Assembly: GCA_948567375.1 (NCBI GenBank)
Contig: OX419762.1
Location: 58,013,034 to 58,077,033 of the forward strand
DNA: 64,000 nucleotides
Direction: 5' to 3'
Source: Lunularia cruciata
Taxonomy: Eukaryota; Streptophyta; Marchantiopsida; Lunulariales; Lunulariaceae
This document shows positions 46,371-58,300 of this stretch, piece after piece. Each line of letters opens with the position of its first letter. Within the stretch, counting starts at the first letter, position 1. Made by a program: the position numbers and the translations under genes. Under the pieces are notes generated by a model. The model made no database searches and was not told the DNA's origin. It saw nothing but the letters and a program-made list of their open reading frames with translations.

Positions 46371-46552
46371 CAGGATATGTTGCACAAGCAGGATATGAGG
46401 AATGAGAGCAGAAGCCGTGAGAGCAACGGGGGATTCGGAACTTATTAAGTGCAAATGACGTGCAGATGAAATGGATATATGATGTGTACTAATCGACATG
46501 AAATAGTAAATGCGGAAAGGAGGATAGCAGGATATGTTGCACAAGCAGGATA
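46371..46552. repeat. Direct repeat flanking an inverted copy of the U-box-intron repeat
   Basis: CAGGATATGTTGCACAAGCA occurs at 46371 and again at 46528. Between them, 46391-46474 matches the reverse complement of part of the intronic repeat at 34091-34406 (GCAGAAGCCG...CAACGGGGGAT). Confidence 0.65.
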
Positions 46553-46950
46553 GTAGAGGAATTCATACTGCATGCGAAGGTCGTACTCAGATCAAAGTTA
46601 GTCGCTGTCCTTGACAATGACAGCCCTCTTAATATCCAGGATTTTGAGTTAGGCAGCACAGTACAGTTCATGCCTGCTTGTAAATACATAAGCTTCCAAC
46701 TCGGATAATGTCGTGTCCTGCTATTGGACTTCCGTAGGAATCATGTCTCGCTGTCAAAAGGTCCCGTCCTTTCGACAACAATCATCTCAACTTGACCGAC
46801 ATGATGTTTGCATGTGTATACATCACTCGTACTTGCTTCATCACATCCTTTTAAACTGAAATGTTGTGATCCTATCTTCAACGCAGATCTACAAAACGTA
46901 GAGAACATATTCTGCACTCATAATCACAGGTCATACTCTCAGCTCAAAAC

Positions 46951-47130
46951 CAGTTGAAGGACAGATGAAGAACAACCCTGTTCATTAGATCAAAAAGCTC
47001 TGGCAATACAAGTAAAAGCCATAGTGTGTACTCAATTTCACGTTGGAATCAGTTGAGAAGCAACCCTGTTCATAACAGCAGGGGCTTCGGCGATACAAGT
47101 AAGAACCATAGTGTAGTCAAATCACATTTG
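46951..47130. repeat. Local tandem duplication, period about 88
   Basis: CAACCCTGTTCAT starts at 46973 and at 47061. Each is followed by a GGC(A/G)ATACAAGTAA and CCATAGTGT block, with moderate divergence. Confidence 0.6.
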
Positions 47131-47148
47131 ACAGGCCATGGTGTACTT

Positions 47149-47357
47149 GATAGTGTACACCATAGCATACGGCACAGTACTTAGTAGCGAACGAAATCCA
47201 TATGTAACGAACGCGTAATACATATAGCAGAATGCAGTAAAATGCTTTTTGTGTCGTGATAGTGTACACCATAGCGTACACTACACAGCTAAGCAGCGAA
47301 CTAAATCCAAATGTAATGAACGCGCAATACATACAACAGAATGCAGTGAAATGCCTC
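47149..47357. repeat. Local tandem duplication, period 109
   Basis: GATAGTGTACACCATAGC occurs at 47149 and 47258. The two units then share AAATCCA(T/A)ATGTAA(C/T)GAACGCG and CAGAATGCAGT. It lies next to the 88-bp duplication. Confidence 0.75.
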
Positions 47358-49627
47358 ACCATAATTCGGCCCAACCGTCGTGCATTGTGACGGGAGTTGA
47401 AAGAATCACAATGTCTCGAACTATATAGACGTATTTTCAGATTAAATCTCTCAGTATATTAGCTGCTGTGCTACCTTGACCGACAGACAGCAGAGCGCAT
47501 ACTGTGAAACGGAATTTCAGTTAAGGCAATGAGAAGTGATGCCCATACCATGAGGTTACTTCGACACATTTGGTTTCATAAAACCTAGATGCAGCTATGA
47601 AGTCGATAATAAATCAATCACGACAATTATACTCATGGGAGTACAGGTGACTGGATTCAGAAAGTCTTCCTTGCCACATCTAGCGGGAAGTTGTTCGCAC
47701 CGTCTAAATTACGCATGGTTATCGACTCTTCCGCTTAATTGAAGAGTTTCAAATTACTTTCTCGTTGCTCTCCAGCTATTATGAGTAAAAGAGGCATAAA
47801 GGAGTAACATCTTCAAACAACTAACACTAATCCGGGTAGTGCGATTCTATTCCTAACGACCATGGCCCCAGTCGATAGAGAACATCATCCTAGGCTTCAC
47901 ACAGACATTTAACTTGGGGTTCACGATGAGCTAAAACTAATAGAGGGAATGCGATATGGCAAACTCTGCAGGAGGACTGGATCGTATGGTAACAGAGCTT
48001 GCTGTCAGCCATGATAACTCAGCTGAGTAAGTAAGTGGGAGACGGGAGAATTTGTTACTGTGACGATAAGGTGTTCAGTTATATGACGTTTGAATAAAAA
48101 GTGAAGTTGAAAGTTCGACCACGCGGAACAAAATTAATAGGGGAAGTTCATTGATGACATCAGAGTGGGCCATAAACTCGGATGTGGGGTTGGTCGGGGG
48201 CAGGTGGTGGGAGGGACCACGGGGTGAAAATGCTCAGGACATGAATTTGCAATAATAATTGACAGACGGCATCTATGTTGAGTTATATGCAGGACCTACT
48301 TACAGATAGTGCACTTGCAACTGTAAATATCAAACTTAAAAGTGCTAAGGACGCATACAAACTGCTGGTAGATACTTCCCTCTTCCAAATAAAAGTGAGC
48401 CTCTTCGAGGTAAATATGCGTCTGCAGGCACCAGTCAAGTAAAGCATAATCAGTACCACCTACATAGTGGCACTTTTCTGACAGCTCCGGGTACGTTGCA
48501 AGCGTCCACTGAGTCCATCACCACGCTGGATATAGAGCCGAAGCAATTGTGCTTGGACACTAAGGGTTTCCACAAGAGCTTGCCACTCGGTCGATTTACG
48601 AATGCTAGTTCTTCCAATCAATCCTTCACATGGGCGACGAATCACAACTAAGAGTCACCCTGCTCTTTGTACCGAAAATTAGGAGAAAGTAAAATCATTG
48701 TTAAGCATTCTCGGCCGATTGTTACTCACCCAGACTGTCCAACAAGAATCCACACCAAGCAGCTCGCTGACAGACTAGACCAACGGTCGGATTGGTTGCA
48801 CCAGCCGGAACGAATTCCATCAGCAAGCTCACATCTTTAAGGGGGAAAATATAGTACATTCGGTTCCTAAATCTTACGCCTGACAGTTTCCGCGGAATCT
48901 ACTAGATGAGCACAGTTGATCGCATTGCAAGACGGTAATGGCACTCGGTGAAGGTTTTAACTATATTTCAACTCATGATGTAGTGTAGTAGCATCACACA
49001 TGATAAGAACTTCAACGACACTCAGGCAGCTGGCTGTCTGTGCATGAGCTAAATCTTGCTGGGACATGCTTTGGCGATTTCATCCGTCAGTTTGTAAGTC
49101 TCTGCACTTGCTCGTGGTACTTAAAGCATGGTTAAGACTTGGATGTATATACAGTAAATGACAACAAGTTCAGAGTACCGAGGTCCTAGGTGCCGGTGGC
49201 TGGCAAGGCAGGCCGTCTTGAGGTAAACCCTGGCCTTTACAAAAATCGACCAACCCCATAACCTGGCTCAACTAAGTACCAAGGAAACTTCAGCATTCAA
49301 GGCCCCGCCCCCCTTAAGTCACTATGGGTTGCGGAGGAGCTGATGATGCAGATAAGTTAGAGTTACAGCACTGGAAACATCCATTTCCTATGTCCGCTGT
49401 GGAAGGAGCCAACCGACATTGGCTCAAGCAATGCAGAAAGAGACTGCACTTAGCATGCTCGGAGAATCTATACTGGTCGGGTCATACAGGGAGCTTCCAC
49501 ACTATGTTCCTGATATCCGTGCACACCGCCTCTAACAAATTACACCACACTCAAAAATAAGAAAACGCTGGGCATTCCGACTCCACTCCTTCCGTCTTGA
49601 ACCAAAGACTTTAAAAGCAAGAGTCAA
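47358..49627. other. Spacer before MAP65 3' end
   Basis: No gene or known repeat is recognised. It includes the region downstream of the MAP65 stop codon (towards lower coordinates), which should hold its 3' untranslated region. Confidence 0.4.
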
Positions 49628-52600
49628 TTAGTTGCCAACCTGCCAGAACGTTGTCCCCAACTCTCCCTGCAGAATACTAGCTCTTCGTTCTTCGAAAGAA
49701 TATTCCTGCAAACTTGGTGTAGTGTTCTCGCGGTCTACCCATTCAGCCGTTCGACGATCTGGTGACGATCCCGGGCTCCTACCGGTTGATTTTCCAGGGC
49801 TGCTGACACTCTGTCTAGTTGAGCTATCGTCGAAAGAATGGCCATTCGATTGTGCTGCAGCTCCCGACACTGGGGATAGTGGGCAACGTAGTCCCTGCTC
49901 GCCCTTTTGAGGAAACGTTCCACCATTTGATGTGGTACCTGTTTCGAATAAACCATTTATACGGACAACCTAAGTTAAGCTCAATGTACAGCACTGATCA
50001 GTTGCTTTCGCACGTCAAATGAGCTAACAACCACGGAACGATTTTTTCGCATCCATCGCCACAATTGCTTCACAACTTATTGGTGAGACAATCATGGTAG
50101 GAGTGCAATTCATGTTGTATGCACAGAGTGGAAAACTGACATGGAACTGAATGAGTGGCCGAAGAAGACAATATATTCGGCCTTCAGACTTGGGAATTTC
50201 CTCTTGCGGGCACATGAATTGAAACCAGGCAAATGCAATGCAGACCCGGTTGTTGAAAGAAGCGTATTTACATTCAGGGAATACCGGGCCAATAGTCGGG
50301 CTCGTAGGAGGGGATTATCCAGCCTGGGGGGAGGTGGGATCAGACCCACCTGCTGATGCAAGTGAGGCAGTATCCTCCTTGTTTATGGCGACATAGTTCA
50401 ATGGTGCGGTTGGCCGTTGCGTTAGCTTGCCACTCTTCCCTCCGTTTACGGAACTTAACCGGGATGGAGTTACCCCATTCACTCTTGGCATCAATAGCTC
50501 CGGGTTTGAGGGTTGAAGCATAGCGCCACCGAGAGAAAGCCTGCGGTTGGTCTGAGTACCACCGTTGCCGTTAGCTCGCAGACCTCCACCGGCCTTCTTC
50601 GCACTCATTCCACCCTTGTTAGGACTTGGCCTAGAACCAAACAATACTTCTTGCTCGTTCATCAACTGCTCTTGCAATCGCTTCTGGTCCTGCACGATGG
50701 GACAAGATCGGCGTCGTGTGAGTCAAGTAGAACGTATGAAGAAAAGGAAGCACGTCAATGCCGACAAGTAGTCCATCAAGAAATCGCGGACAAAGACTGG
50801 ACACTGGGACTTACTCTCGCTCTCCTCTTCTCCTCCTCCTTCTCTTGTCTCAGGAAATTGTACTCGTCCAACATTGCTAACAAGCGGACCTGCATTAAGC
50901 ATCATTTAAGGGTAAGATGATATCATCAAGGCGTGGAAAGCTCTTCATGCTCTAAAAATGCTCTTGAAACTCTAGAAAATACAATAATCAATGACATACC
51001 CCATCGTATAAGAACGGACTTCCTCTTTCTTCCTCCCATGCTCTTGTTCTTGAGGTAAGGGACTCCACCAAAGCTGTAAGAGACGACATAGCAAGTGTCA
51101 GTCAAAGAGTGGATCTCAGATTAAAAGGTGAAGTGACGGGTTGCGAATTGAATTACCGGCAACGTATCGGAAAGGTAAAGCTTACACGGAAGTTTATTCA
51201 CAGTTGCTCGTGCACGCTCCGCACGCTTCAAATTAATATGGGCCCCTTTACTCGCGTTATATCTGTTGTCATCCTGCGGAAATCCGATTGGAGCATTCGA
51301 TGAAAATCAGATGCTGCCGAAGAAGATACAGATATGCAAGTATTAGCTGGACTGTGAAGATGGATTCCGATACCCAGGTTCTAAGAGTATTCCTCACCTT
51401 ATTGTAGTCTTCTAGCCAACTTTCTTCTTCGCACGCTGCTAGCCATTTCTCCATCTTCTCCATAATATCTCTTCTACTGTAAGCCTCCTCCCTCGCCTTC
51501 CCTATTTGCTCCTCTAGGCTTCCCAGAAGCTCGGAAGGATCCACAATTCCTGCATAGCCATTCACAAACACTTCAGAAATCCCACAGCACATGAAGGTTT
51601 AGTTGGATGGAGAAGTCGGAACATTAGTAGACAATGTAGAAGAGGAGTGCAGGCACAACTTACCAGATTCAATCAGGGCATTTGTTTTGTCTGGAGCTGT
51701 GCTTGCGTCAGGCTCCATATGCGCTCGCCTGCAAATTTCTTCCAACTCGGTACGCTTCTTCTGTACAAGCTCCTTCATCTTACTGGCTTTGAGCTGATCT
51801 AGCCTCTCAACTTCCACCTCGGCCTGCACAGAAGAATGGACTGATGCTTAGCAATGCCACCTACCGAAATAAATTAGACCTAAGTGGAGAACGGAGTACG
51901 ATTAGGGGACAAACATCATAACAGGACGCTACCTGCTCAATGACATCGAGGGTGAGAGCACCCGGAGCTGTAACTTCATGCTCAGAAGCTGCTATATTGC
52001 ATGTGATGTGTTGGAACAGCTGCTGTTCATCCGTGGGTGTGTCCATGAGGTTCCACAGCTCCAGCATCGTTGTTCCAAGGTCTTGTAGCTGCATTATGGG
52101 CAGAGTCAACAAACAAGTGAAAAATATTAGCGAAAGCCAAATAATCACAATCCAGGTGTGGTCTCCCGTGCAATGCAGGCTTCCAGGGTAAAGAGTAGGA
52201 TATCTAACGGAAGGGTCTCTCACCTTTTGAATGCGCTGCTTCTTCTCTTCCTGCAACAAATGGATGGACTTTGCAAGCCTTTCCAGTGTCTCATTATTAA
52301 TACTCTTCAGCTGACCACCTGTAGAGTCATCCAGACTAGGGTCGACCTCGGTGATCGTTTTGAAGAAATCCATACCGAGAACAGCGCATAACTCATGTAC
52401 AGCGTTTACATACTCCAAGACCTGGAGTAGGCGATCATTCTGCGGACGATGTAACAAGAACCAGCGAGTCAAGTGACCTCAAAATGAAAGTACCTAACTT
52501 CAAGCATTTCTGAAAGTTGACTATGACCATGCCACCGGTATGCAGGTGGTAAGAACCGCTGACCTTTTCTTTTTGCAGGGTCTGGAGCTGCGCATGATAC

Positions 52601-53598
52601 TCGTCGAGCCTCCTCAAAGTCAAGTCAGCGTCGACAGAGTTCACAAATGCGGTGTCAATCCCTGGTGATCCTGATATTTCTCCGATAATCTTTTGAATCT
52701 GAGTTTTCACCTCAACAAACTGCCTTGCACGCTCTTCTTTCTTTGCTCGTAATTCTTCCAGCTGAGGGGCAACGGCGGATACTTGTTCCTTGAGAGTCCC
52801 TGTCCGTTTTTCCTGTTCAAATAATCAGCAGTACTGTCAGCATTGAACTAGCCAGCACAATTCTCAAATGGTAGGTAGATCATCGCGCAGGACTCAACAG
52901 GGCTGTCAGCCTCGGCTTTACGGCTTACCAGCACAAGTAGATTTATTAAACGACAGCCAGGAAAAGGACCGGCAGTTCAAATGAGTGGCCCTCGAGCGAG
53001 ATTCTCTAGAGCTTGTCGATAAGAAATGAACACAACTAGAACATACTTCAGGGCTGCAATTGAAGTGCAATCAACTGACCCATTGTGTCGGTCTATCGCC
53101 AAGAATAGAGAATAGATTGGCGAGCTCTGCTTCTGCATCAGCTAGAGCTTGATGCAAGCGCGCCCGCGCATGACTAGCTTGGTCGACTTTTCTTCGGTAT
53201 ACCTCCAGACACTCTTGCTCTAGCTGCAACAGCATCTTGTCCCTCTCCGCGTCGCTCTCGCCAACCTCATCCCAAATGTGCTGGAGGAAAAAGAGAGGAG
53301 TGAGCAAACAAGAGAAAGAGAAGATTCCTACCTCCATGGAACAATGTCATGCTTCAACTATCTTTACGTAATTTACATTGCTGAATCACAGGCTCTCCTC
53401 ATCAAGCAGAGCAATCCTTCCATGTTTCTTTACTTTCCTGTCAGTGGCATCTAGTACAACAGAGCACGACGCCAGATGTACCGCACATTTTCTCCAATGA
53501 AACGAAAGGCATTGAGAGGGAAGGCGTCGGAGCCAAACCTGCAATTCTCGAAGTAAAGAACCACAAGTGGTATCCACCTGCTGCTGTTGTTGCCCCAT
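49628..53598 (-). CDS. MAP65: MAP65 microtubule-bundling protein
   Basis: Twelve minus-strand exons: 53539-53598, 53080-53280, 52564-52812, 52224-52439, 51933-52088, 51664-51823, 51398-51549, 51186-51273, 51000-51073, 50815-50889, 50350-50689, 49628-49869. They total 2013 nt, 670 aa, all in phase. The N-terminus [19 protein letters not shown] and the central coiled coils ([31 protein letters not shown]) are family hallmarks. The microtubule-binding part has [38 protein letters not shown] and [11 protein letters not shown]65/PRC1/Ase1 proteins crosslink antiparallel microtubules, notably in the phragmoplast. The C-terminal tail is Ser/Pro-rich with SPGKS and SPDRR-type sites, plausible kinase targets. 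The start at 53598 gives MGQQQQQ; an upstream non-ATG extension is open but unsupported. The exon 2 donor (GTCAGT) is weak. Confidence 0.93.
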
Positions 53599-56500
53599 TG
53601 GGCTCCACTGCCTTGGACCCAGCGCCTCCAAGCAAGCCGACTATCAAAGCAAAACCAAAATGATACCACCGGAGCCCCAGAGTTCCTGCCAGTAGCCCAC
53701 GGCTAACAATATGAGGGAACGCGATCAAAGCAACACTTCTTGACGACGGCAAACTACTTCCTTGTGGCAATGCAAGCGAGAACTGAAGGCGACGCGTTGA
53801 GACGCTTGTTGCTAATATCTTCCTCGAAATTCTTGAGCCCTGTAAGTTCAGGTATCCTCCAGTTCCAGCCCCTAACTCCTCCTATTCTATCCCGAATTTT
53901 GCACGTCGGAGATCTTGTGTATAGGCACTTTTAGATGCGAAACAAAGACCACCTTCCTCCTTCCAAGAGGAATGTATCGAGAGAATGTGAGGGCACACTA
54001 ACCAGACTGCTGTTCCGGAACCAGGGCTACAGGGAACTCTAAACAGTTCTCAACCCTCCTTCTGGTCCACTTCCTCCACGACCGCGAGTTCGACACGCAC
54101 CAACCTGACTGTCACCCACAATGCCAAGATCCTGAGACCAAATCGCCGTCGCTAAAACCTCCCGAACAGTAGATACTCCTTTCTCTCCCCTACACACAGC
54201 AGTCCGCGCTCTCACTCCCTCCGAGCTCGTCGTTTCCACCAACTGAAGCTAACAAGCTATTCAACACTTTCAGCACTGTAAATGTTCGGTTTCGGAGCCA
54301 GAAATCTTTCAAACTAGAATCAACCGACACGCGGAAAATCCTGATACGAGTCTAGCGAGGGGGCTGCAGCGGACGCAGCAATGCAATCTGTGAAGATGGG
54401 CCCCAATCGGTCCGCACAATCGCCAACCTTCGGGAAAACTGTCCAAAGAGCGGAGCACGAGCTTTAGCTGCTCACATCGTCTCGAGAAATCGATCACTGC
54501 TGCTGCACCTTTCACTCCGTCCACTTTCACTTCTTCCCTCCCGTCCCGTCCCGTCCCCGTCGCTGCCCGCGCATTTGCTCCTCCCTTTTCCACAACGGTA
54601 ACTCTTTAATAATTACTTTCATCCACTTCCCTGCGATCTGACGGACATCTGGGTTTCCAGCCCCGCTCTGCTCTCCGATGCAAGATATCGACACCATCGA
54701 AACCTTTGATACAATTCCACCGCCATCAGATGGAGTAACAGCCCGCGCGGTATTAGTTACCAACCCCCGGATTGTAGCATTACGGCAAGTCACACACATA
54801 CAGCCAATAATGCGTCGAGTTTTTGTACTAATATTATCATCCGTCAGATTTCACAGATTTACCGCTGCGAAACACTTGGGAATTGAAAATATATTTCAGT
54901 TTCTGACAATTCACTATTGAAGGAGGTAAACGGCGACCGGGAATATCTAAACGTCGCAGACCAAGAGCTCCGAGACTACTGGGGAGAGCCGGTGATGGCA
55001 GAGTGAAAGGCTGCAAAGATGAGCAACCTGACACGCTCCACGTGGCGTGACATCACATGCTGGTGATGATATGGAGCAGGGCGGTCAGTGATGGCGTAGC
55101 CCGTCAAGGTGACTCTATGGGTCAAAAGAAATAATCAGAAGTGTATACCAGTACCCCAAGGATTTTCCAGCCGATACCGCGGAAGTCTACTCCGCGCTGG
55201 AGTATTCTGCGACGAGGGTATTCAATCAGCTGTACTCGACACAAACCAACTGGGAGGGACTAGAGTTCAAGTTGAGTAGATTCGATCATCTTGGATGCGC
55301 AATCGTCCGGCTGTATATCGATGACTACGTTTGTTCTTCGCTGCGGATGTAACCCTGGTAGGCGAGGCAGCAACTAAAGAAGGAACAACACCCATTACGT
55401 CCATAAGCTGCACAAAGCGTAGGCCGCTCACAATGGCCGGTAACCTACACAAAGAAAAACGGCCGTGATTCAACTCACATGACCGTTGGTAAACGCATAC
55501 CAATCGGATGAGGCTCTTCACGACAAAGAGCTCATGGACCATCCATCCATGTGCATCCATCAAAGAAGCACCGATCCACAGGCGGATGTTGTCAGCGTGC
55601 TTGGACCGAAGGACGCTACACACGATGATGGCCATGCATGTTCCGTATGTGTATGCCGATGAACAAAGAAAGAATTTAAACGCGACCGCCGCAGCGCGCC
55701 GCCTCTCTGGTTATTCCAAGGGAATGAATGAAGTTGCCGGACGGGAAGTTCACCCCGGTATCTGGAAGTATGTTTTCTCGAGTTGAGCAATGCGGGCAAT
55801 CCTGCTCCTGTTCCAAATCAGCACTCTCACCTATTCGACTTCCAAACGGTTTAATGCCTTCATGTTTTCCGAGTAAACATTTTCTCTATGTTTCTGAATT
55901 TCGCAACAGTGGTTGATGAAACCACTTCTTGGGAACAGAGTTTTCTCGTGGAGAGCTATGTCAAAAAGACTACTTACTCATAGTTTGACCCCAAGGGGGA
56001 GGAGTTTCCCACAATGTAATGTAATCAAGGCTGCGTGCATTTGGTTTAATCGTTCGAGACACCAAAATTTAATATGGTAATGAAGTGAAGAAGATATGGA
56101 TCACCTTTTAAGAAATATGCATAGCTTAGAAAGAACTCGCTCAAAGTCAAGTCTTGTGAAGACAAAAACACTTTTGTGAAGTATGATAAACCTGCATCAC
56201 GCAGCACCTTTGATAATGAAATCTTTTTCTTCAAATTCAGAGTCACTCCGAATTAGAAAAATGATATTGGAATGAACACAGAACCCAGATTACTGGAGAG
56301 AATTCAAATGGTCCCAACAGCTGCATTTACTTCTCTGAAAATATGTGGATCCTCGTAATGCTAAGGACATAATGGAGGTGTAGTCAAACGAAAACGCTAT
56401 AACGTTAGAGTGCTTTGAGTACCCCATACTGTATTATTATTCCACAGAGAGTTTCAAAGACAAATTCAAATTATAGCACACTTGAAGGGATTCGACCAAC

Positions 56501-58300
56501 CGCCCTTTATTGACCTATTCAAATTTCATATTTCCATGTGCGCACCACCACCATTTCTGCTGCTCAGCATATAAAATCTCTTGCACTAAGTCCCAACAGA
56601 CTGCGGCTGTGCATGGTATTCATTCTCGTTGTCAATAAGCACAACCCGACAGCGTATAAACCCGTATTTGCATGTTCATTAATACAAGGGCGTACCTGTC
56701 AGCCTTCCAGTTACACGAGACATTCATACCGTGCCTCTACTGCCTTCACTCCCTAACTGCCTATCCCTTCACTTCACGAGAGCACCACAGCTGACGGTGT
56801 TGATTGTGAGATCGGTATCCACAAGACTCAGATTGTTGGCCAGGCCTGGCTGGAGGTGAAATCGACGAGAAGAACGAGGCATGCACCTACAGCGATGTAA
56901 AGTAGTAGTAGTAGAAGTAGTAGTAGTAGTAGCAGATTTGAGGTCCCCAAATGGGGCAAGACAAGGCATTGGCCTTACTTAGTACACGCAGTTCATGGGG
57001 AGTAGCAGAGAGGAGAGAGCAGCCTGATTAGTGTACGTGTGCCCCACCCTCGAAGTTCCCCAGCTCCCCCTGTCACGCAACAGCAGCACCAGATCGAACA
57101 GTGTGAGCTTCTCCGTTGGGAAATGGGAGGAATGAGAGAAGTGTGATAGACTGACTGCATATGAGCTTACGTGGGGTATCAATTCACTTACTTTGCGGTC
57201 ATTTTTATTCTTGCAACCCATGGAAAATTGTGGTGAAGTCCTTTTATTATTTACTGTCAGCATTGATAGCAAGACTTATCTCAAATCCGGATTCTCAACC
57301 TTCTTTCGTGCCTTTGACAATGGAACTATCTCTGCTCATTTTGGGGCATACACCCTGTTTGCTCTTTATTGTCAAGTTTTATTTCAATCATCTGAAGATT
57401 TTAAAATTCTTTATAGGGGGTGGTGAATTGAATGATGTCACTAAACTGCTAATACAATTAGGGATCCCATTGATATAATTTTTTTTCTAAAAAAATACAT
57501 TGATTTATCCTGTCTGTTGCCATCCTGCCATCCTGCCATCTTTAAAAGGGAAGTTTGCAACCAATTTGATAAGTTTCTGGATAATATCTCGTGGTTTACT
57601 GATAAATGATAGAATCTTTCTCTCTCTTAACAAGTTTTCATCAATCGTGAAAGCAGGATTTATTTTGGTTTCTTCAACCTTCACACATGTTGTCTTCTTA
57701 TATCTCGACCTTTTCCCCACATGTTTTGGCCTTAGGGTTTCACTTCTTAATGTGGGGTTGTTGTCCCAATGATAGGTGGAGACCTTCTTAGAGACAGTAT
57801 ATCATTTATTTCCATCAAAATGTGGTTACCGAAATCTAAATCAAAAGGGGTCTTCCCGTCTTTCATGTGTTCTATGTGGTCGCCTCTTCACCAAATCATT
57901 CTACACCACTTCACTCCCAATCCACTGCCTCGCTTAAAAAATGTGCTTATAAATATATTACAGCTCTATTGGAAGAACTTGCCAAGTACTTAAAGATAAC
58001 GACCAAGAAGTACGTATTGTATGGCCATGATACAAGTTTTTGCTACTTATAAGGTAGAGAAATATCCTAGGGGTTTATACACATATTTAAGTCGGATTCA
58101 ACCATATATAAGGAAACAATATATGGGGTATCCCAATAATCCAATCCTATCACTCGCAATCGAGCGGGAATATATAAAAGGCCAGGAAATCTCCACATCC
58201 TAATTTTAAAACAAGAATCTCCATCATAGTTTAAATTCAGTGAGATGAGCCACTTATTTCGTTCTGGTTTTCCAGCCCGTTGAGAAACGAAGAAGGAAGT
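53599..58300. other. MAP65 upstream region and spacer
   Basis: The first part should hold the MAP65 promoter and leader. A short CGTCC tandem run lies at 54540-54556. A 9-bp unit CATCCTGCC repeats at about 57521-57541. Open stretches near 55267-55635 (minus) and 57500-57770 (both strands) show no convincing domain; the latter may be very old retroelement sequence. Confidence 0.4.
56898..56935. repeat. GTA trinucleotide microsatellite
   Basis: About eleven GTA units, interrupted once by GAA. Confidence 0.9.

Noticed and set aside
57190-57780. Overlapping open frames possibly from an old retroelement
   Set aside because: No motif of gag or pol could be identified on either strand; AT-rich sequence gives such frames by chance.
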